A stretch of 64,000 nt of DNA from an uncultured Lachnospiraceae bacterium (GCA_934317845.1 CAKRES010000004.1:1-64000), one strand, 5' to 3'; shown: positions 35,205 to 44,314, counted from the first letter of the stretch. Made by a program: numbers and translations. Notes: generated by a model not told the origin, from the letters alone.

Positions 35205-35310
35205 GTGTATTCTCCTTATAATAATAGTTCTTTGTACTTTGTTTTGCTAAAGCACTACTTTGTTACCCGGATAGTATATCATAGTGTTGCCGGAAAAGAA
35301 ACAAGAACAG

Positions 35311-35339
35311 TTGAGTATCCGATTATTTTATGGTACTAT
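35311..35339 (+). promoter_or_regulatory. Promoter of the ThrH-like gene
   Basis: TTGAGT (35311-35316), a 17-base spacer and TACTAT (35334-35339). It lies in the divergent region shared with the amino-acid transporter operon. Confidence 0.6.
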
Positions 35340-35380
35340 AAGCATAACAATGTATAGCGAAAGAAAATGGAGGAAGAGAC

Positions 35381-35980
35381 ATGGTTATTACTTGTTTGGA
35401 TTTAGAGGGTGTACTGGTTCCGGAGATCTGGATCGCATTTGCCGAGGAGACAGGAATTGAAGCATTGAAAAAGACGACCCGTGATGAGCCGGATTACGAT
35501 AAGCTCATGAACTATCGTCTGGACATCTTAAAGGAGCATGGTCTTGGCTTAAAAGAAATTCAGGACACGATCGCAAAGATCGATCCGCTTCCTGGCGCAA
35601 AAGAGTTTTTGGATAAGCTGCGTGAGCTGGGGCAGGTGATCATCATCAGTGATACGTTTACCCAGTTTGCTAAACCATTGATGAAAAAACTTGGATGGCC
35701 GACGATCATGTGCAATGAATTGATCGTGGCAGAGGATGGAACGATCACCGGATTTAAGATGCGTTGCGAGAAGTCAAAGCTTACTACAGTCAAAGCATTA
35801 CAGTCGATCGGTTATGAAACGATCGCGAGCGGAGACAGCCACAATGATCTTGCTATGATCGAGGCGAGTAAGGCAGGCTTTTTATTCCGATCTACAGAGC
35901 AGATCAAAAAAGATTATCCGCAGTATCCGGCATATGAAACCTATGATGAGCTGTTTGATGCGATCAAACGTGCCATGTAA
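35381..35980 (+). CDS. thrH: ThrH-like bifunctional phosphoserine phosphatase/homoserine phosphotransferase
   Basis: A 199-residue HAD-superfamily protein with the variant motif I CLDLEGVLVPEIW typical of ThrH (DLEGV instead of DxDGT), motif II ISDTFTQF, Lys in the CEKSK stretch and motif IV ASGDSHNDLAMI. ThrH of Pseudomonas aeruginosa dephosphorylates phosphoserine and can transfer phosphate to homoserine. Here it would support serine or threonine synthesis. It is a single gene, ending in a strong terminator. Confidence 0.87.
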   Translation: MVITCLDLEGVLVPEIWIAFAEETGIEALKKTTRDEPDYDKLMNYRLDILKEHGLGLKEIQDTIAKIDPLPGAKEFLDKLRELGQVIIISDTFTQFAKPLMKKLGWPTIMCNELIVAEDGTITGFKMRCEKSKLTTVKALQSIGYETIASGDSHNDLAMIEASKAGFLFRSTEQIKKDYPQYPAYETYDELFDAIKRAM

Positions 35981-36007
35981 ATAATTCTATAGAAAAGTTA
36001 CAGATCC

Positions 36008-36051
36008 CTTAAACAGAAGTGTGCGCACCTTTGTTTAAGGGATTTTTTTTG
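36008..36051 (+). terminator. Terminator after the ThrH-like gene
   Basis: CCCTTAAACA pairs with TGTTTAAGGG around a GC-rich loop, followed by ATTTTTTTT. Its T-run runs directly into the -35 box of the GntR-operon promoter. Confidence 0.85.
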
Positions 36052-36052
36052 C

Positions 36053-36116
36053 TTGACAGAAAAAGAAGATCATGTTACCATCTTAACTGTATTAGGCATC
36101 TTAATACAGTTAAGAT
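36053..36116 (+). promoter_or_regulatory. GntR-type promoter with a perfect 15+15-bp operator
   Basis: TTGACA (36053-36058), a 17-base spacer and TACCAT (36076-36081) form the promoter. ATCTTAACTGTATTA (36080-36094) and its exact reverse complement TAATACAGTTAAGAT (36102-36116) flank a seven-base spacer and begin inside the -10 box. This should be the binding site of the GntR/YtrA-type repressor encoded 26 bases downstream. Confidence 0.85.
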
Positions 36117-36142
36117 ACATATGTCATACAGGAGGTGATAAC

Positions 36143-36526
36143 GTGATACATTTGGATTTCAGGGATTCCAGACCGATTTATGAGCAGGTAAAGGATGGGC
36201 TTCGCAAGTTAGTCATAAAAGGGGTATTAGAAACGGATGAAAAGCTTCCGTCCGTTCGCGAACTGGCAGGTAGTCTGGCGATCAATCCAAATACCATTCA
36301 ACGTGCTTACCGTGACTTGGAACAGGAAGGTTTTTTGTATACCGTTGCGGGGAAAGGTAGCTTTGTAGCGGAACATCCTATGCCGGATCGTGGTAAGATT
36401 GCTGCGCTATATGAACAGCTGGATCATGTACTTGAGGAGCTGTCCTTTTTGCAGGAAGAGGAGGAACAGGTGATGGAACATGTAACAGCATATTATCAGA
36501 ATTTGACAGGAGGAAACGCAGAATGA
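36143..36526 (+). CDS. GntR-family regulator, YtrA type
   Basis: A 127-residue protein with the N-terminal GntR winged helix (DSRPIYEQVKDGLRKLV, LPSVRELAGSLAINPNTI, QRAYRDLEQEGF) and only a short C-terminal helical tail, the YtrA arrangement that usually controls an adjacent ABC transporter. I chose the GTG at 36143 after AGGAGGTGATA; an upstream in-frame start would put the promoter and operator inside the gene. Its stop overlaps the ATPase start (ATGA). Confidence 0.87.
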   Translation: MIHLDFRDSRPIYEQVKDGLRKLVIKGVLETDEKLPSVRELAGSLAINPNTIQRAYRDLEQEGFLYTVAGKGSFVAEHPMPDRGKIAALYEQLDHVLEELSFLQEEEEQVMEHVTAYYQNLTGGNAE

Positions 36527-37422
36527 TACAAGGAGAACATATCAAAAAGAGTTTTGACGGATTTCCGGCACTACGGGATGCCGGTATTCATGTAGGGAAG
36601 GGTTCTGTGTATGGTCTGGTAGGTCCAAACGGGGCAGGAAAATCCACACTGTTACGTCATATTGCCGGAATCTTCAAACCAGATGAGGGACAGATCCTGA
36701 TCGATGGCGAACCGGTATATGAAAATGTAGCAGCTAAGGCAAAGCTCTGTTTTATACCGGATGATATTTTTTATTTCAGGCAGGCGGGACTGGCTGATAT
36801 GATGCGCTATTATAAAGGTATTTACCCCAATTTTGATGAGGAGATGTATCACAAGCTGTGTGGTATATTTCCTGAACTTGAGGAACAACGGCCTTTTCGG
36901 AAAATGTCAAAGGGAATGCAAAAGCAGGCGGCGTTTGTATTAGCGATCAGTACAAGACCACAGATTCTGCTGCTTGACGAACCGGTAGACGGTCTGGACC
37001 CGGTAATGCGCAGACAGGTGTGGAGCATTCTTCTTTCCGAAGTGGAACGGGAAAAAATGACTGTTTTGGTTTCTTCTCATAACCTGAGAGAGCTGGAAGA
37101 TGTGTGTGATCACGTTGGGATCATGCATAAAGGTGAGCTGATCTTAGAGCGGTCTCTTTCAGAACTGCAGGAAGGAGTTACCAAACTTCAGATTGCTTTT
37201 GAAGGAGAGGTTCCGGATATGAGTGATGATTTTGTTGTGATGCATCGATCCCAACTTGGAAAGGTGCATACATGGATCGTAAAAGGGAAACCGGAGCGGG
37301 TAGAGCAGCTGGCAAAGCAATACCATCCGCTGTTGATCGATGTGTTGCCGCTTACGTTGGAAGAAATCTTTATTTATGAGTTAGGAGGAGCAGATTATGA
37401 AATCAAAGACATCCTTTTGTAA
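36523..37422 (+). CDS. ABC transporter ATP-binding protein (YtrB-like)
   Basis: A 299-residue ATPase with Walker A GPNGAGKST, signature MSKGMQKQAAFVLAI (a variant of LSGGQ) and Walker B ILLLDEPVDGLDPV. It has a C-terminal extension of about 80 residues. Such proteins pair with ABC-2-type permeases that export toxic compounds or respond to cell-envelope antibiotics. It overlaps the GntR stop by four bases and the permease start by 26. Confidence 0.87.
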   Translation: MIQGEHIKKSFDGFPALRDAGIHVGKGSVYGLVGPNGAGKSTLLRHIAGIFKPDEGQILIDGEPVYENVAAKAKLCFIPDDIFYFRQAGLADMMRYYKGIYPNFDEEMYHKLCGIFPELEEQRPFRKMSKGMQKQAAFVLAISTRPQILLLDEPVDGLDPVMRRQVWSILLSEVEREKMTVLVSSHNLRELEDVCDHVGIMHKGELILERSLSELQEGVTKLQIAFEGEVPDMSDDFVVMHRSQLGKVHTWIVKGKPERVEQLAKQYHPLLIDVLPLTLEEIFIYELGGADYEIKDILL

Positions 37423-39244
37423 TAAAACGATCGTAAAGAAGGATCTGACCAGATTATGGCCGGTATGGGTAGTCCCTGCAATTGTGTTTCAAGTTGTATA
37501 TGGACTTCTTTTATTATCGAAATACTCTTATACCGGGTATAATTATTCCGAGGACCAGATTAAAGAGCTGTTATGCAGTCAGGTGGCAAGTACTATGTCA
37601 AATCCATTTATGATCTGCTTGCTTTGCGGATCTGCGATTGTTTGTGCAGTGCTGGTATTTCAATATCTGAATCGTTCAAACTCTGCTTTTATGGTGCATA
37701 GTTTTCCAATAACCAGAACATGCTTGTTTTTTTCACATGCGATTTCCGGTTATCTGATGCTTTTGATTCCTTTTGTTTTATTATATATTACGACGGCACT
37801 GTTTTGTCTGATCGGTCACATTCCGGTGGGACTTGCACTGCTTAGTTACTTTTTGGAAATGTTGTTTGCAAGTATATTCTTTTATTGCCTGGCGTTATTT
37901 CTTACAATGCTTAGTGGGAACTCTGTCATGAGTATTGTTATGTATTCGGTAGTGCAGTTTCTGGTTTATGTGGTGACCAATCTGCTACAGATGGTGATTG
38001 GGTATTTTTCTTATGGAACGCATGAATATAGCAGTACCCAGGGAATGGATCGAATTGTGGAATGGATGACACCGGTGATGAAAATGTGCAAGCTTTTTGC
38101 ATCACAGGTTTCATCAGATGTACTGATGAATGAAACAAACTTTGTAGCAGATCAGTTTTTTGTGTCGATAATTGCAAGATTTTCCCTCTACCTGATTCCG
38201 GCAGCGGGACTTCTTTTCCTGGCAGTTTGGCTGTATAAAAAGCGGAGAATGGAGCGTGTGGGGGAAACGTTGGTTTTCCCATGGAGTAAGATTATTTTTC
38301 GTTTTGTGTTCTGTCTTTGCGCTAGTCTGCTTTTTGTGATCGTGATATATTTTCTTGGCTTTGCGTTGCTTGCCATGAACCAGACATATGACAGTTTTTA
38401 TTTATGTGCTCTGGTGCTTTTGGTGTCAGGGACGATCTTAAGTTATATTGTGTGTGATATGATATTGGAAAAGACTTTTCATGTATTTAAGGAGTTGTCC
38501 TGGCACATGGTTTTACTCTTTTGCCTGGTGATAGGAACAATTTTTGTAGGAGATCATTATCTGCTATGTCAAAGAGGGCAGGTTGATCCTGATCAGATCC
38601 AAAAAGTAAGTGTCAAGACAGACAGAGGAAATGATGCTTCTCTTGATGCTTCAGATGAGATCAGACAAGTGATTGCATTTGAACAAAAGATCAATCAGTG
38701 GGCGAAGAAGAAGAGTATTGGCGATCTGGATGAGGCGGCCAGTTATATTACCATTACTTATTATTATAAAGATGGAGGAAGTGCGAAGCATGACTACTCT
38801 TTTCAAGTGAATGAAAACAAGGATGAAGCAAAGAAACTGTTGACTATGCTTAATGAAAAGAAGGGGATAGTAAAGCGTTACGGTCTTGAAAATATTGATG
38901 CGGATGATCTGAGTAATGTTTATGTTATTGATAATACATCGGAGGAAAGTTATTCGGTCTCTTTAAAGTATCAGGAAGAACTTTATGATGCATTATTAAA
39001 AGATCTTAATGCAGGAAATATCACGATGGCAGACTTTTTAGATCCACAAAAAACAGAGCAGCAGCTATCAACGATGAACAATCGGCAGAATGTGAAATGG
39101 ATACTGTCTTTTGCCGTCAGAAACCGTTTCAGTAGTGGAGAACTAGATAATTATGATGATTACTATTTATATATTACCAGGGATGCGACTGCTTTGAATC
39201 AATGGTATCAGATGAGAAAATCTGTATTGTCAGAGGAAGAATAG
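37397..39244 (+). CDS. ABC-2-type transporter permease
   Basis: A 615-residue membrane protein with about six to eight hydrophobic segments between residues 20 and 390, then a large hydrophilic C-terminal region (about 400-615), probably extracellular or cytoplasmic. TTAGGAGGAG precedes the start. It is the partner of the YtrB-like ATPase under GntR control. The family is known for multidrug or lantibiotic resistance, but no substrate can be read here. Confidence 0.8.
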   Translation: MKSKTSFCNKTIVKKDLTRLWPVWVVPAIVFQVVYGLLLLSKYSYTGYNYSEDQIKELLCSQVASTMSNPFMICLLCGSAIVCAVLVFQYLNRSNSAFMVHSFPITRTCLFFSHAISGYLMLLIPFVLLYITTALFCLIGHIPVGLALLSYFLEMLFASIFFYCLALFLTMLSGNSVMSIVMYSVVQFLVYVVTNLLQMVIGYFSYGTHEYSSTQGMDRIVEWMTPVMKMCKLFASQVSSDVLMNETNFVADQFFVSIIARFSLYLIPAAGLLFLAVWLYKKRRMERVGETLVFPWSKIIFRFVFCLCASLLFVIVIYFLGFALLAMNQTYDSFYLCALVLLVSGTILSYIVCDMILEKTFHVFKELSWHMVLLFCLVIGTIFVGDHYLLCQRGQVDPDQIQKVSVKTDRGNDASLDASDEIRQVIAFEQKINQWAKKKSIGDLDEAASYITITYYYKDGGSAKHDYSFQVNENKDEAKKLLTMLNEKKGIVKRYGLENIDADDLSNVYVIDNTSEESYSVSLKYQEELYDALLKDLNAGNITMADFLDPQKTEQQLSTMNNRQNVKWILSFAVRNRFSSGELDNYDDYYLYITRDATALNQWYQMRKSVLSEEE

Positions 39245-39318
39245 ATCATGTATGGGAAAAAGGGTTGCATTTTTCCTTAAAATATGCTAAGGTTTGCCTA
39301 AACAAACAGAATATAGTT

Positions 39319-39422
39319 TCTTCAGGGCAGGGAGCATTTCCCGACCGGCGGTAAAAGTCCGCGAGCGAAAGCTGAATTGGTGCAATTCCAATACCGACAG
39401 TATAGTCTGGATGAGAGAAGAA
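39319..39422 (+). ncRNA. FMN riboswitch (RFN element)
   Basis: The conserved RFN landmarks are present in order: TTCAGGGCAGGG, then CCCGACCGGCGGTAAA and AGTCCGCGAGCG, followed by GCTGAATTGGTG with AATTCCAATACCGACAG and TCTGGATGAGAGAAG. It heads the riboflavin genes and should stop their transcription when FMN is abundant. Confidence 0.96.
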
Positions 39423-39481
39423 GAAAGAAACAGGCAGGTAGAGTTTTTGTGAGCTTTATTTGCGTGGAGTATTGGAGGAAC

Positions 39482-39511
39482 AGCCCTGAGTGTATGCTCA
39501 GGGCTTTTTTA
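39482..39511 (+). terminator. FMN-riboswitch terminator
   Basis: AGCCCTGAG (39482-39490) pairs with CTCAGGGCT (39497-39505), followed by TTTTT. It lies between the FMN aptamer and ribD and is the likely expression platform. Confidence 0.88.
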
Positions 39512-39603
39512 TGGTGACGAGGAAAATGCATGCATTTGATGACCGCAGATCAGAGTGAGATTTAAAGCGCATATCTCGTCTCTACGGCTGGAAGGAGGTT
39601 ATT

Positions 39604-40722
39604 ATGACAAAGGAAGCATATATGGAAATGGCACTTTCCCTTGCTAAAAAGGGGACAGGCTATACAGACTTAAATCCTTTGGTCGGATGTGTGGTCGTAA
39701 AAGAGGATCAGATCATCGCAACCGGGTATCATGAACGCTATGGCGGGTACCATGCGGAGCGCAATGCCCTGCTTGGTCTGTCACGGGAGGAAGCAAAAGG
39801 GGCAGAGCTTTATGTCACTTTAGAACCGTGCTGCCATTATGGCAAGACACCGCCATGTACAGAGATCATCATAGAAAAAGGGATAAAAAAAGTGTATATC
39901 GGGGCGATGGATAATAATCCGCTGGTCGCCGGAAAAGGTGTGGCACAGTTAAAAGAAGCCGGAGTGGAAGTAGAGACCGGAATTTTAAAAGAGGAATGTG
40001 AAAAAAGCAATGAAGTCTTTTTCCATTATATGCAAACGAAGCTTCCCTTTGTTGCGATGAAATATGCGATGACACTGGATGGTAAGATTGCCTGTGAAAG
40101 TGGGGATTCCAAATGGGTGACATCGGAGGAATCCAGAAATCAGGTGCAGCTTCTTCGCAAAAAATATAAGGGGATCATGGTAGGAATCGAAACAGTGCTT
40201 GCGGATGATCCGCTGCTTACCTGCCGGATCGAGCCGGCGTGCAATCCGGTACGCATTATCTGTGATTCCAGATTGCGCCTCCCGTTAGACAGTCAGATCG
40301 TAAAAACGGCCCATGAGGTGAGGACCTATGTTGCTTATGCAAAGGGTGCAGTGATAGAGAAAGAGAAAAAGGAACAGCTGGCTTTAGCGGGAATAAAACT
40401 TCTTTGCGCCGGGCAGGGAAGCCAAGTGGATGTTTCTTTGTTGATGAAGCTGCTTTCGGAAGAAGGCATCAATGGCATTTTGCTGGAAGGTGGCGGAACC
40501 TTAAATGCTTCCATGCTTCGTGCCGGACTGGTCAGCCGGGTGTATGCCTATCTTGCGCCGAAATTCGTGATGGGGCAGCAGGCGAAAGGACCGGTGATGG
40601 GAGAAGGGATCAAGAAGATGGCAGATGCCATTTTGATGACACAGACAGAGCTTTTTCCTGTGGGAGAAGACATTTTGATAACCGGAAGGATAGGAGATGA
40701 GTGTACATGTTTACCGGATTAG
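39604..40722 (+). CDS. ribD: Bifunctional riboflavin deaminase/reductase RibD
   Basis: A 372-residue protein with an N-terminal zinc deaminase (GGYHAERNALLG and EPCCHYGKTPPC) and a C-terminal NADPH-dependent reductase domain (from about residue 150, beginning YAMTLDGKIACESGDSKW). It carries out the second and third steps of riboflavin synthesis. GGAAGGAGG precedes the start, and the gene ends about 16 bases inside ribE. Confidence 0.94.
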   Translation: MTKEAYMEMALSLAKKGTGYTDLNPLVGCVVVKEDQIIATGYHERYGGYHAERNALLGLSREEAKGAELYVTLEPCCHYGKTPPCTEIIIEKGIKKVYIGAMDNNPLVAGKGVAQLKEAGVEVETGILKEECEKSNEVFFHYMQTKLPFVAMKYAMTLDGKIACESGDSKWVTSEESRNQVQLLRKKYKGIMVGIETVLADDPLLTCRIEPACNPVRIICDSRLRLPLDSQIVKTAHEVRTYVAYAKGAVIEKEKKEQLALAGIKLLCAGQGSQVDVSLLMKLLSEEGINGILLEGGGTLNASMLRAGLVSRVYAYLAPKFVMGQQAKGPVMGEGIKKMADAILMTQTELFPVGEDILITGRIGDECTCLPD

Positions 40723-41363
40723 TTGAAGAGGTCGGCGAGATCATAGGGGTACAAAGAGGAGCAGAAGCAGCTACACTTACGATCAAAGCCAAAAAGGTTT
40801 TGGAACATACAAAAACGGGAGACAGCATTGCCTTAAATGGGGTATGTCTTACCGTAACTCAGTGTGGGGCAGACCACTATAGCGTTGATGTAATGAATGA
40901 AACTTTTGATAAGACGACATTGTCTCATTTGACGAAGGGAACACGGGTGAATTTAGAGCGGGCAATGCCGGCGGATGGCAGATTTGGTGGCCATCTGGTC
41001 AGTGGACACATTGATGGCAGAGGATGTATAGAGGCTTTGAAAAAGGATGGCAATGCCATATGGTACGACATTTGTGTGCCAGACGAGATGCTTCCTTTTC
41101 TTGTGAAGAAAGGCTCGATCGCAATTGACGGAATCAGCCTTACCATCGCGGATGTTTCCAAACAGTCCTTTTCCGTTTCTACAATCCCACATACACGGGC
41201 GCAGACGACGCTGCAGGACAGAAAAGCAGGCGATTATGTCAATCTGGAATGTGACATGATCGGAAAATATGTATGGCAGATGCTTGCTTACCGGCAGGAC
41301 AAGCCGGAGATAAAAAGAGAAACCATAACCACTTCGTTTTTAGCGGAGCATGGCTTTTTATAA
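40707..41363 (+). CDS. ribE: Riboflavin synthase alpha subunit RibE
   Basis: About 218 residues beginning with the canonical MFTGLVEEVG and built of two homologous lumazine-binding barrels (repeat of GVCLTVTQ and GISLTIADV). It dismutates two lumazine molecules to riboflavin. The ATG at 40707 gives the family-typical N-terminus; a GTG six bases upstream would add two residues. It overlaps the end of ribD. Confidence 0.93.
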   Translation: MFTGLVEEVGEIIGVQRGAEAATLTIKAKKVLEHTKTGDSIALNGVCLTVTQCGADHYSVDVMNETFDKTTLSHLTKGTRVNLERAMPADGRFGGHLVSGHIDGRGCIEALKKDGNAIWYDICVPDEMLPFLVKKGSIAIDGISLTIADVSKQSFSVSTIPHTRAQTTLQDRKAGDYVNLECDMIGKYVWQMLAYRQDKPEIKRETITTSFLAEHGFL

Positions 41364-41382
41364 AAGGAAAGGAGATAGTAAT

Positions 41383-42588
41383 ATGACAGAACAGATTGCT
41401 CAGATCGAGCAGGCGTTAGAGGACTTGCGGCAGGGAAAGGTGATCTTAGTGATCGATGATCCCGACCGGGAAAATGAAGGAGATCTGATCTGCGCGGCAC
41501 AATTTGCCAGCACGGAAAATGTGAACCTTATGGCGAGTGATGCGAAAGGATTGATCTGTATGCCGATGAGTGCGGCACTTTGCGAATCCCTCGGACTGCC
41601 ACAGATGGTAGAGGAAAATACGGACAATCATTCGACCGCATTTACCGTATCGATCGATCATGTTGATACCACAACCGGAATTTCTGCGGTAGAGCGCGCA
41701 CTGACGGCACGAAAATGTGTGGAAGAGGGTGTAAAGCCGGAAGATTTCCGACGCCCGGGACATATGTTTCCGCTGCAGGCACGGGAAGGTGGTGTGCTGA
41801 AACGTGCCGGACATACCGAGGCTACCGTGGATCTGATGCGGCTGGCGGGACTGGCAGAATGCGGACTTTGCTGCGAGATCATGCGGGAGGATGGAACGAT
41901 GATGCGGACAAAGGAACTGCTTTCCTTTGCCAGAGAACGGAATCTTACGGTGATCACGATCGCAGATCTGATCGCTTACCGTTTGAAAGAAGAACGCTTT
42001 GTATCAAAGGAAGCATGTGCAAAGCTTCCAACTAAGTATGGGGTATTCCAGATCCATGGATATATCAACCATTTAAATGGAGAGCATCATGTGGCGCTGA
42101 CGATGGGAGATGTGTCGGATGGTAATCCGGTATTGTGCCGGGTACATTCCGAATGTCTGACTGGGGATGTGTTTGGTTCTAAACGGTGTGACTGTGGAGA
42201 ACAGCTGGATGCTGCGATGCGTCAGATCGCAGAGGAAGGAAGAGGAATTCTTCTTTATATGCGGCAGGAGGGACGTGGCATCGGCCTGATCAATAAATTA
42301 AAAGCCTATGAGCTGCAGGAGGACGGACTGGATACGGTAGAGGCAAATGTGGCACTCGGTTTTGCACCGGATCTTAGGGATTATGGGATTGGAGCACAGA
42401 TCCTGCTGGATCTTCATGCAACAAAGCTGCGGCTTTTGACGAATAATCCAAAGAAGATCACGGGGCTTTCCGGATACGGAATTACGATCACAGAACGTGT
42501 GCCGATCGAGATCGCACCGCAGAAATACGATGCATTTTACTTAAAGACCAAGCAGATCAAAATGGATCACTTAACAAATTATGTATAA
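41383..42588 (+). CDS. ribBA: Bifunctional DHBP synthase/GTP cyclohydrolase II RibBA
   Basis: A 401-residue fusion. The N-terminal half is 3,4-dihydroxy-2-butanone-4-phosphate synthase (DDPDRENEGDLI near residue 28, RPGHMFPL). The C-terminal half is GTP cyclohydrolase II with the zinc cysteines RVHSECLTGDVFGS and RCDCGEQL and the RQEGRGIGL catalytic stretch. Together these supply both precursors of riboflavin. AAAGGAGA precedes the ATG at 41383. The TAA stop is directly followed by the MITE-like element. Confidence 0.94.
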   Translation: MTEQIAQIEQALEDLRQGKVILVIDDPDRENEGDLICAAQFASTENVNLMASDAKGLICMPMSAALCESLGLPQMVEENTDNHSTAFTVSIDHVDTTTGISAVERALTARKCVEEGVKPEDFRRPGHMFPLQAREGGVLKRAGHTEATVDLMRLAGLAECGLCCEIMREDGTMMRTKELLSFARERNLTVITIADLIAYRLKEERFVSKEACAKLPTKYGVFQIHGYINHLNGEHHVALTMGDVSDGNPVLCRVHSECLTGDVFGSKRCDCGEQLDAAMRQIAEEGRGILLYMRQEGRGIGLINKLKAYELQEDGLDTVEANVALGFAPDLRDYGIGAQILLDLHATKLRLLTNNPKKITGLSGYGITITERVPIEIAPQKYDAFYLKTKQIKMDHLTNYV

Positions 42589-42872
42589 GCCTTTTCCAAC
42601 CTCAGCATCTGCTTCCCTGTATTCGGACGGTGACGCCCCTTTGTGGTTTCAGGTATTTTTCTGGCACGCTTTCGCTTCGTTGCATTGCGTAGCGGTGCGT
42701 AATGCCCTAAAATACAGGGCATAAGCACCGACGCATGCAAATGTGCCTGAAAAATACCTGAAACCCACTGGGGCGATTACGGAGAGACACGCATTACTGC
42801 ATGAACCCAGCCGGGCATCAGACTTAAAAAGCGCGGGTGACAAGTTGATTCCGGATGGAGAGAATCGGATGT
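42589..42872. mobile_element. MITE-like inverted-repeat element, copy 2
   Basis: This copy starts right after the ribBA stop codon, where TATAA precedes GC as at the left end of copy 1. It keeps the inner hairpin from CGCCCC (42634-42639) to GGGGCG (42770-42775) and a 49-base core identical to copy 1 (42686-42734). It also keeps the full right arm ending CGGATG, but has lost about 50 bases of the left arm. No right-hand TATAA is evident, so this end has decayed. It separates ribBA from ribH. The rest of the 42589-43001 gap shows no gene or clear promoter. Confidence 0.8.
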
Positions 42873-43001
42873 CATGTAGGTTGGTAAGAAGATTATGATT
42901 CTGCTAAAGTGGGAAAAGGGGATGCCTAAGATAAAATGAAATAGGAAAAGTTTATAAGATGAGATTAAAATGAAGATGAATTTTAAATGGAGGAATGTAG
43001 C

Positions 43002-43466
43002 ATGAAGAAATTAGAAGGTAATGTAATTGGAACAGGATTGAAGATTGGTATTGTGGCTGCCCGCTTTAATGAGTTTATTGTATCGAAGCTGGTTTCCGGG
43101 GCGCAGGATGCGCTGGTACGCCACGGTGTGGAGGAAGACGATATTAGCGTGGCATGGGTGCCGGGAGCATTTGAGATTCCGATCGTGGCGAAGAAAATGG
43201 CTCTTTCCGGTCAGTATGATGCGGTTCTTTGCCTTGGTGCGGTGATCAAAGGTTCCACGAGCCACTATGATTATGTTTGTGCAGAGGTCAGCAAAGGAAC
43301 TGCCATGGTCGGTATGGAGAGTGGGGTTCCAACGCTGTTCGGTGTTTTAACGACGGATACGATCGAGCAGGCGATCGAACGTGCCGGAACGAAAGCAGGA
43401 AATAAAGGATACGATGTGGCACTTAGTGCGATTGAAATGGCAAACCTGTTGAAACAGATGGCATAG
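43002..43466 (+). CDS. ribH: 6,7-dimethyl-8-ribityllumazine synthase RibH
   Basis: A 154-residue lumazine synthase with GIVAARFNEFIVSKL, the active-site AWVPGAFEIPI and KGSTSHYDYVC (conserved G-x-T-x-H). It condenses the ribBA and ribD products to lumazine, the substrate of RibE. The ATG at 43002 follows TGGAGGAA. It is normally directly after ribBA; here the repeat element and about 130 bases lie between, so read-through or a new promoter is needed. Confidence 0.94.
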   Translation: MKKLEGNVIGTGLKIGIVAARFNEFIVSKLVSGAQDALVRHGVEEDDISVAWVPGAFEIPIVAKKMALSGQYDAVLCLGAVIKGSTSHYDYVCAEVSKGTAMVGMESGVPTLFGVLTTDTIEQAIERAGTKAGNKGYDVALSAIEMANLLKQMA

Positions 43467-43555
43467 GAAATGTGAAACTAGCCAAAGGTGCTGCGTTATT
43501 TTTCCGTTTTATTGGATAGATAGGCCAAAAGAATGTGAAGTTTTTTGAAAAAATA

Positions 43556-43584
43556 TTGACAGATTCTATGGAAAATATTATCAT
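43556..43584 (+). promoter_or_regulatory. Promoter of the P-loop kinase gene
   Basis: TTGACA (43556-43561), a 17-base spacer and TATCAT (43579-43584). Its position rules out the upstream GTG at 43535 as the start of the next gene. Confidence 0.75.
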
Positions 43585-43633
43585 AAAGGGGTATATTTTT
43601 TATGATAAAAACGTTAGAGGAAGGCTGAATAAT

Positions 43634-44221
43634 ATGAAAAAGTTAATTTTAGTTGTGTCTCCACCAGCATGTGGTAAGACTTTCATTTCAAAGAAGATTG
43701 CAGAGACGGCAAAGCATATGGTTTATCTGGACAAGGATACTTTGATTCCTCTTTCTAAAATCATCTTCGAGGTTGCACATGAGGAGTACAACAGAAGCTC
43801 TGATTTTTTTGAGGAGTGGATTCGTAATCCGGAGTATGATGTTATCCTTGATCTGGCGTATGACGCACTTCGTTATGAGAATTATGTATTAGTGAATGCT
43901 CCATTTACCAGAGAGATTCACAATGCGGATTATCTGAAGATGCTTCGTAAGAAATTACATGATGAATTTCAGGCGGAGTTAGTGATCGTATGGGTAAAGA
44001 CATCTCCTGAGACTTGTCATCAACGTATGATCGATCGTGCTTCTGATCGTGATACATGGAAGTTAGAGCACTGGGATGAGTATATTTCTAAGATTGACTT
44101 TACGATTCCGGACAATCTTTATAACAAAGAGTTAGTAGACGAGTTATTTGTATTTAATAATTCTTCTGAGGAAGAGTACAAGGAATCCATGAAAGTATTT
44201 ATGGATGAGCTGGATGCCTAG
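43634..44221 (+). CDS. P-loop kinase-like protein, zeta-toxin/AAA type
   Basis: A 195-residue protein beginning MKKLILVVSPPACGKTF, a kinase-type Walker A, with LDKDTLIPL soon after and VWVKTSPETCHQRMIDRASDRD (a lid-like, arginine-rich segment) near residue 135. It resembles small P-loop nucleotide kinases and zeta-like proteins, but no neighbouring antitoxin gene exists and the start is well supported by the promoter at 43556. Substrate is unknown. It is a single gene with its own promoter and terminator. Confidence 0.75.
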   Translation: MKKLILVVSPPACGKTFISKKIAETAKHMVYLDKDTLIPLSKIIFEVAHEEYNRSSDFFEEWIRNPEYDVILDLAYDALRYENYVLVNAPFTREIHNADYLKMLRKKLHDEFQAELVIVWVKTSPETCHQRMIDRASDRDTWKLEHWDEYISKIDFTIPDNLYNKELVDELFVFNNSSEEEYKESMKVFMDELDA

Positions 44222-44270
44222 CAGAGGCTGCTTTGCATAACAGCATGCACATAGTAAATGAAGTATAGAA

Positions 44271-44314
44271 AAGACGGATGATCTGTAAGTTCACAGATTG
44301 TTCGTCTTTTTTTA
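44271..44314 (+). terminator. Terminator after the P-loop kinase gene
   Basis: AAGACG pairs with CGTCTT and an inner ATCTGT with ACAGAT, followed by TTTTTTT. It ends just before the marR promoter. Confidence 0.82.

Larger units (their letters stand above)
39245..39603 (+). other. Leader region of the riboflavin operon
   Basis: This 359-base interval contains no gene. It holds the FMN riboswitch (39319-39422) and its terminator (39482-39511), listed separately. A promoter is expected near 39250-39310 but no convincing pair of boxes is visible. Confidence 0.6.

Noticed and set aside
42649..42843. Minus-strand frame of 64 codons inside the repeat element
   Set aside because: It falls within the inverted-repeat element, has no ribosome site, and is interrupted in the equivalent part of copy 1.
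43535..43633. Upstream GTG start for the P-loop kinase
   Set aside because: A good sigma-A promoter (43556-43584) lies inside this extension, so translation must start at 43634.
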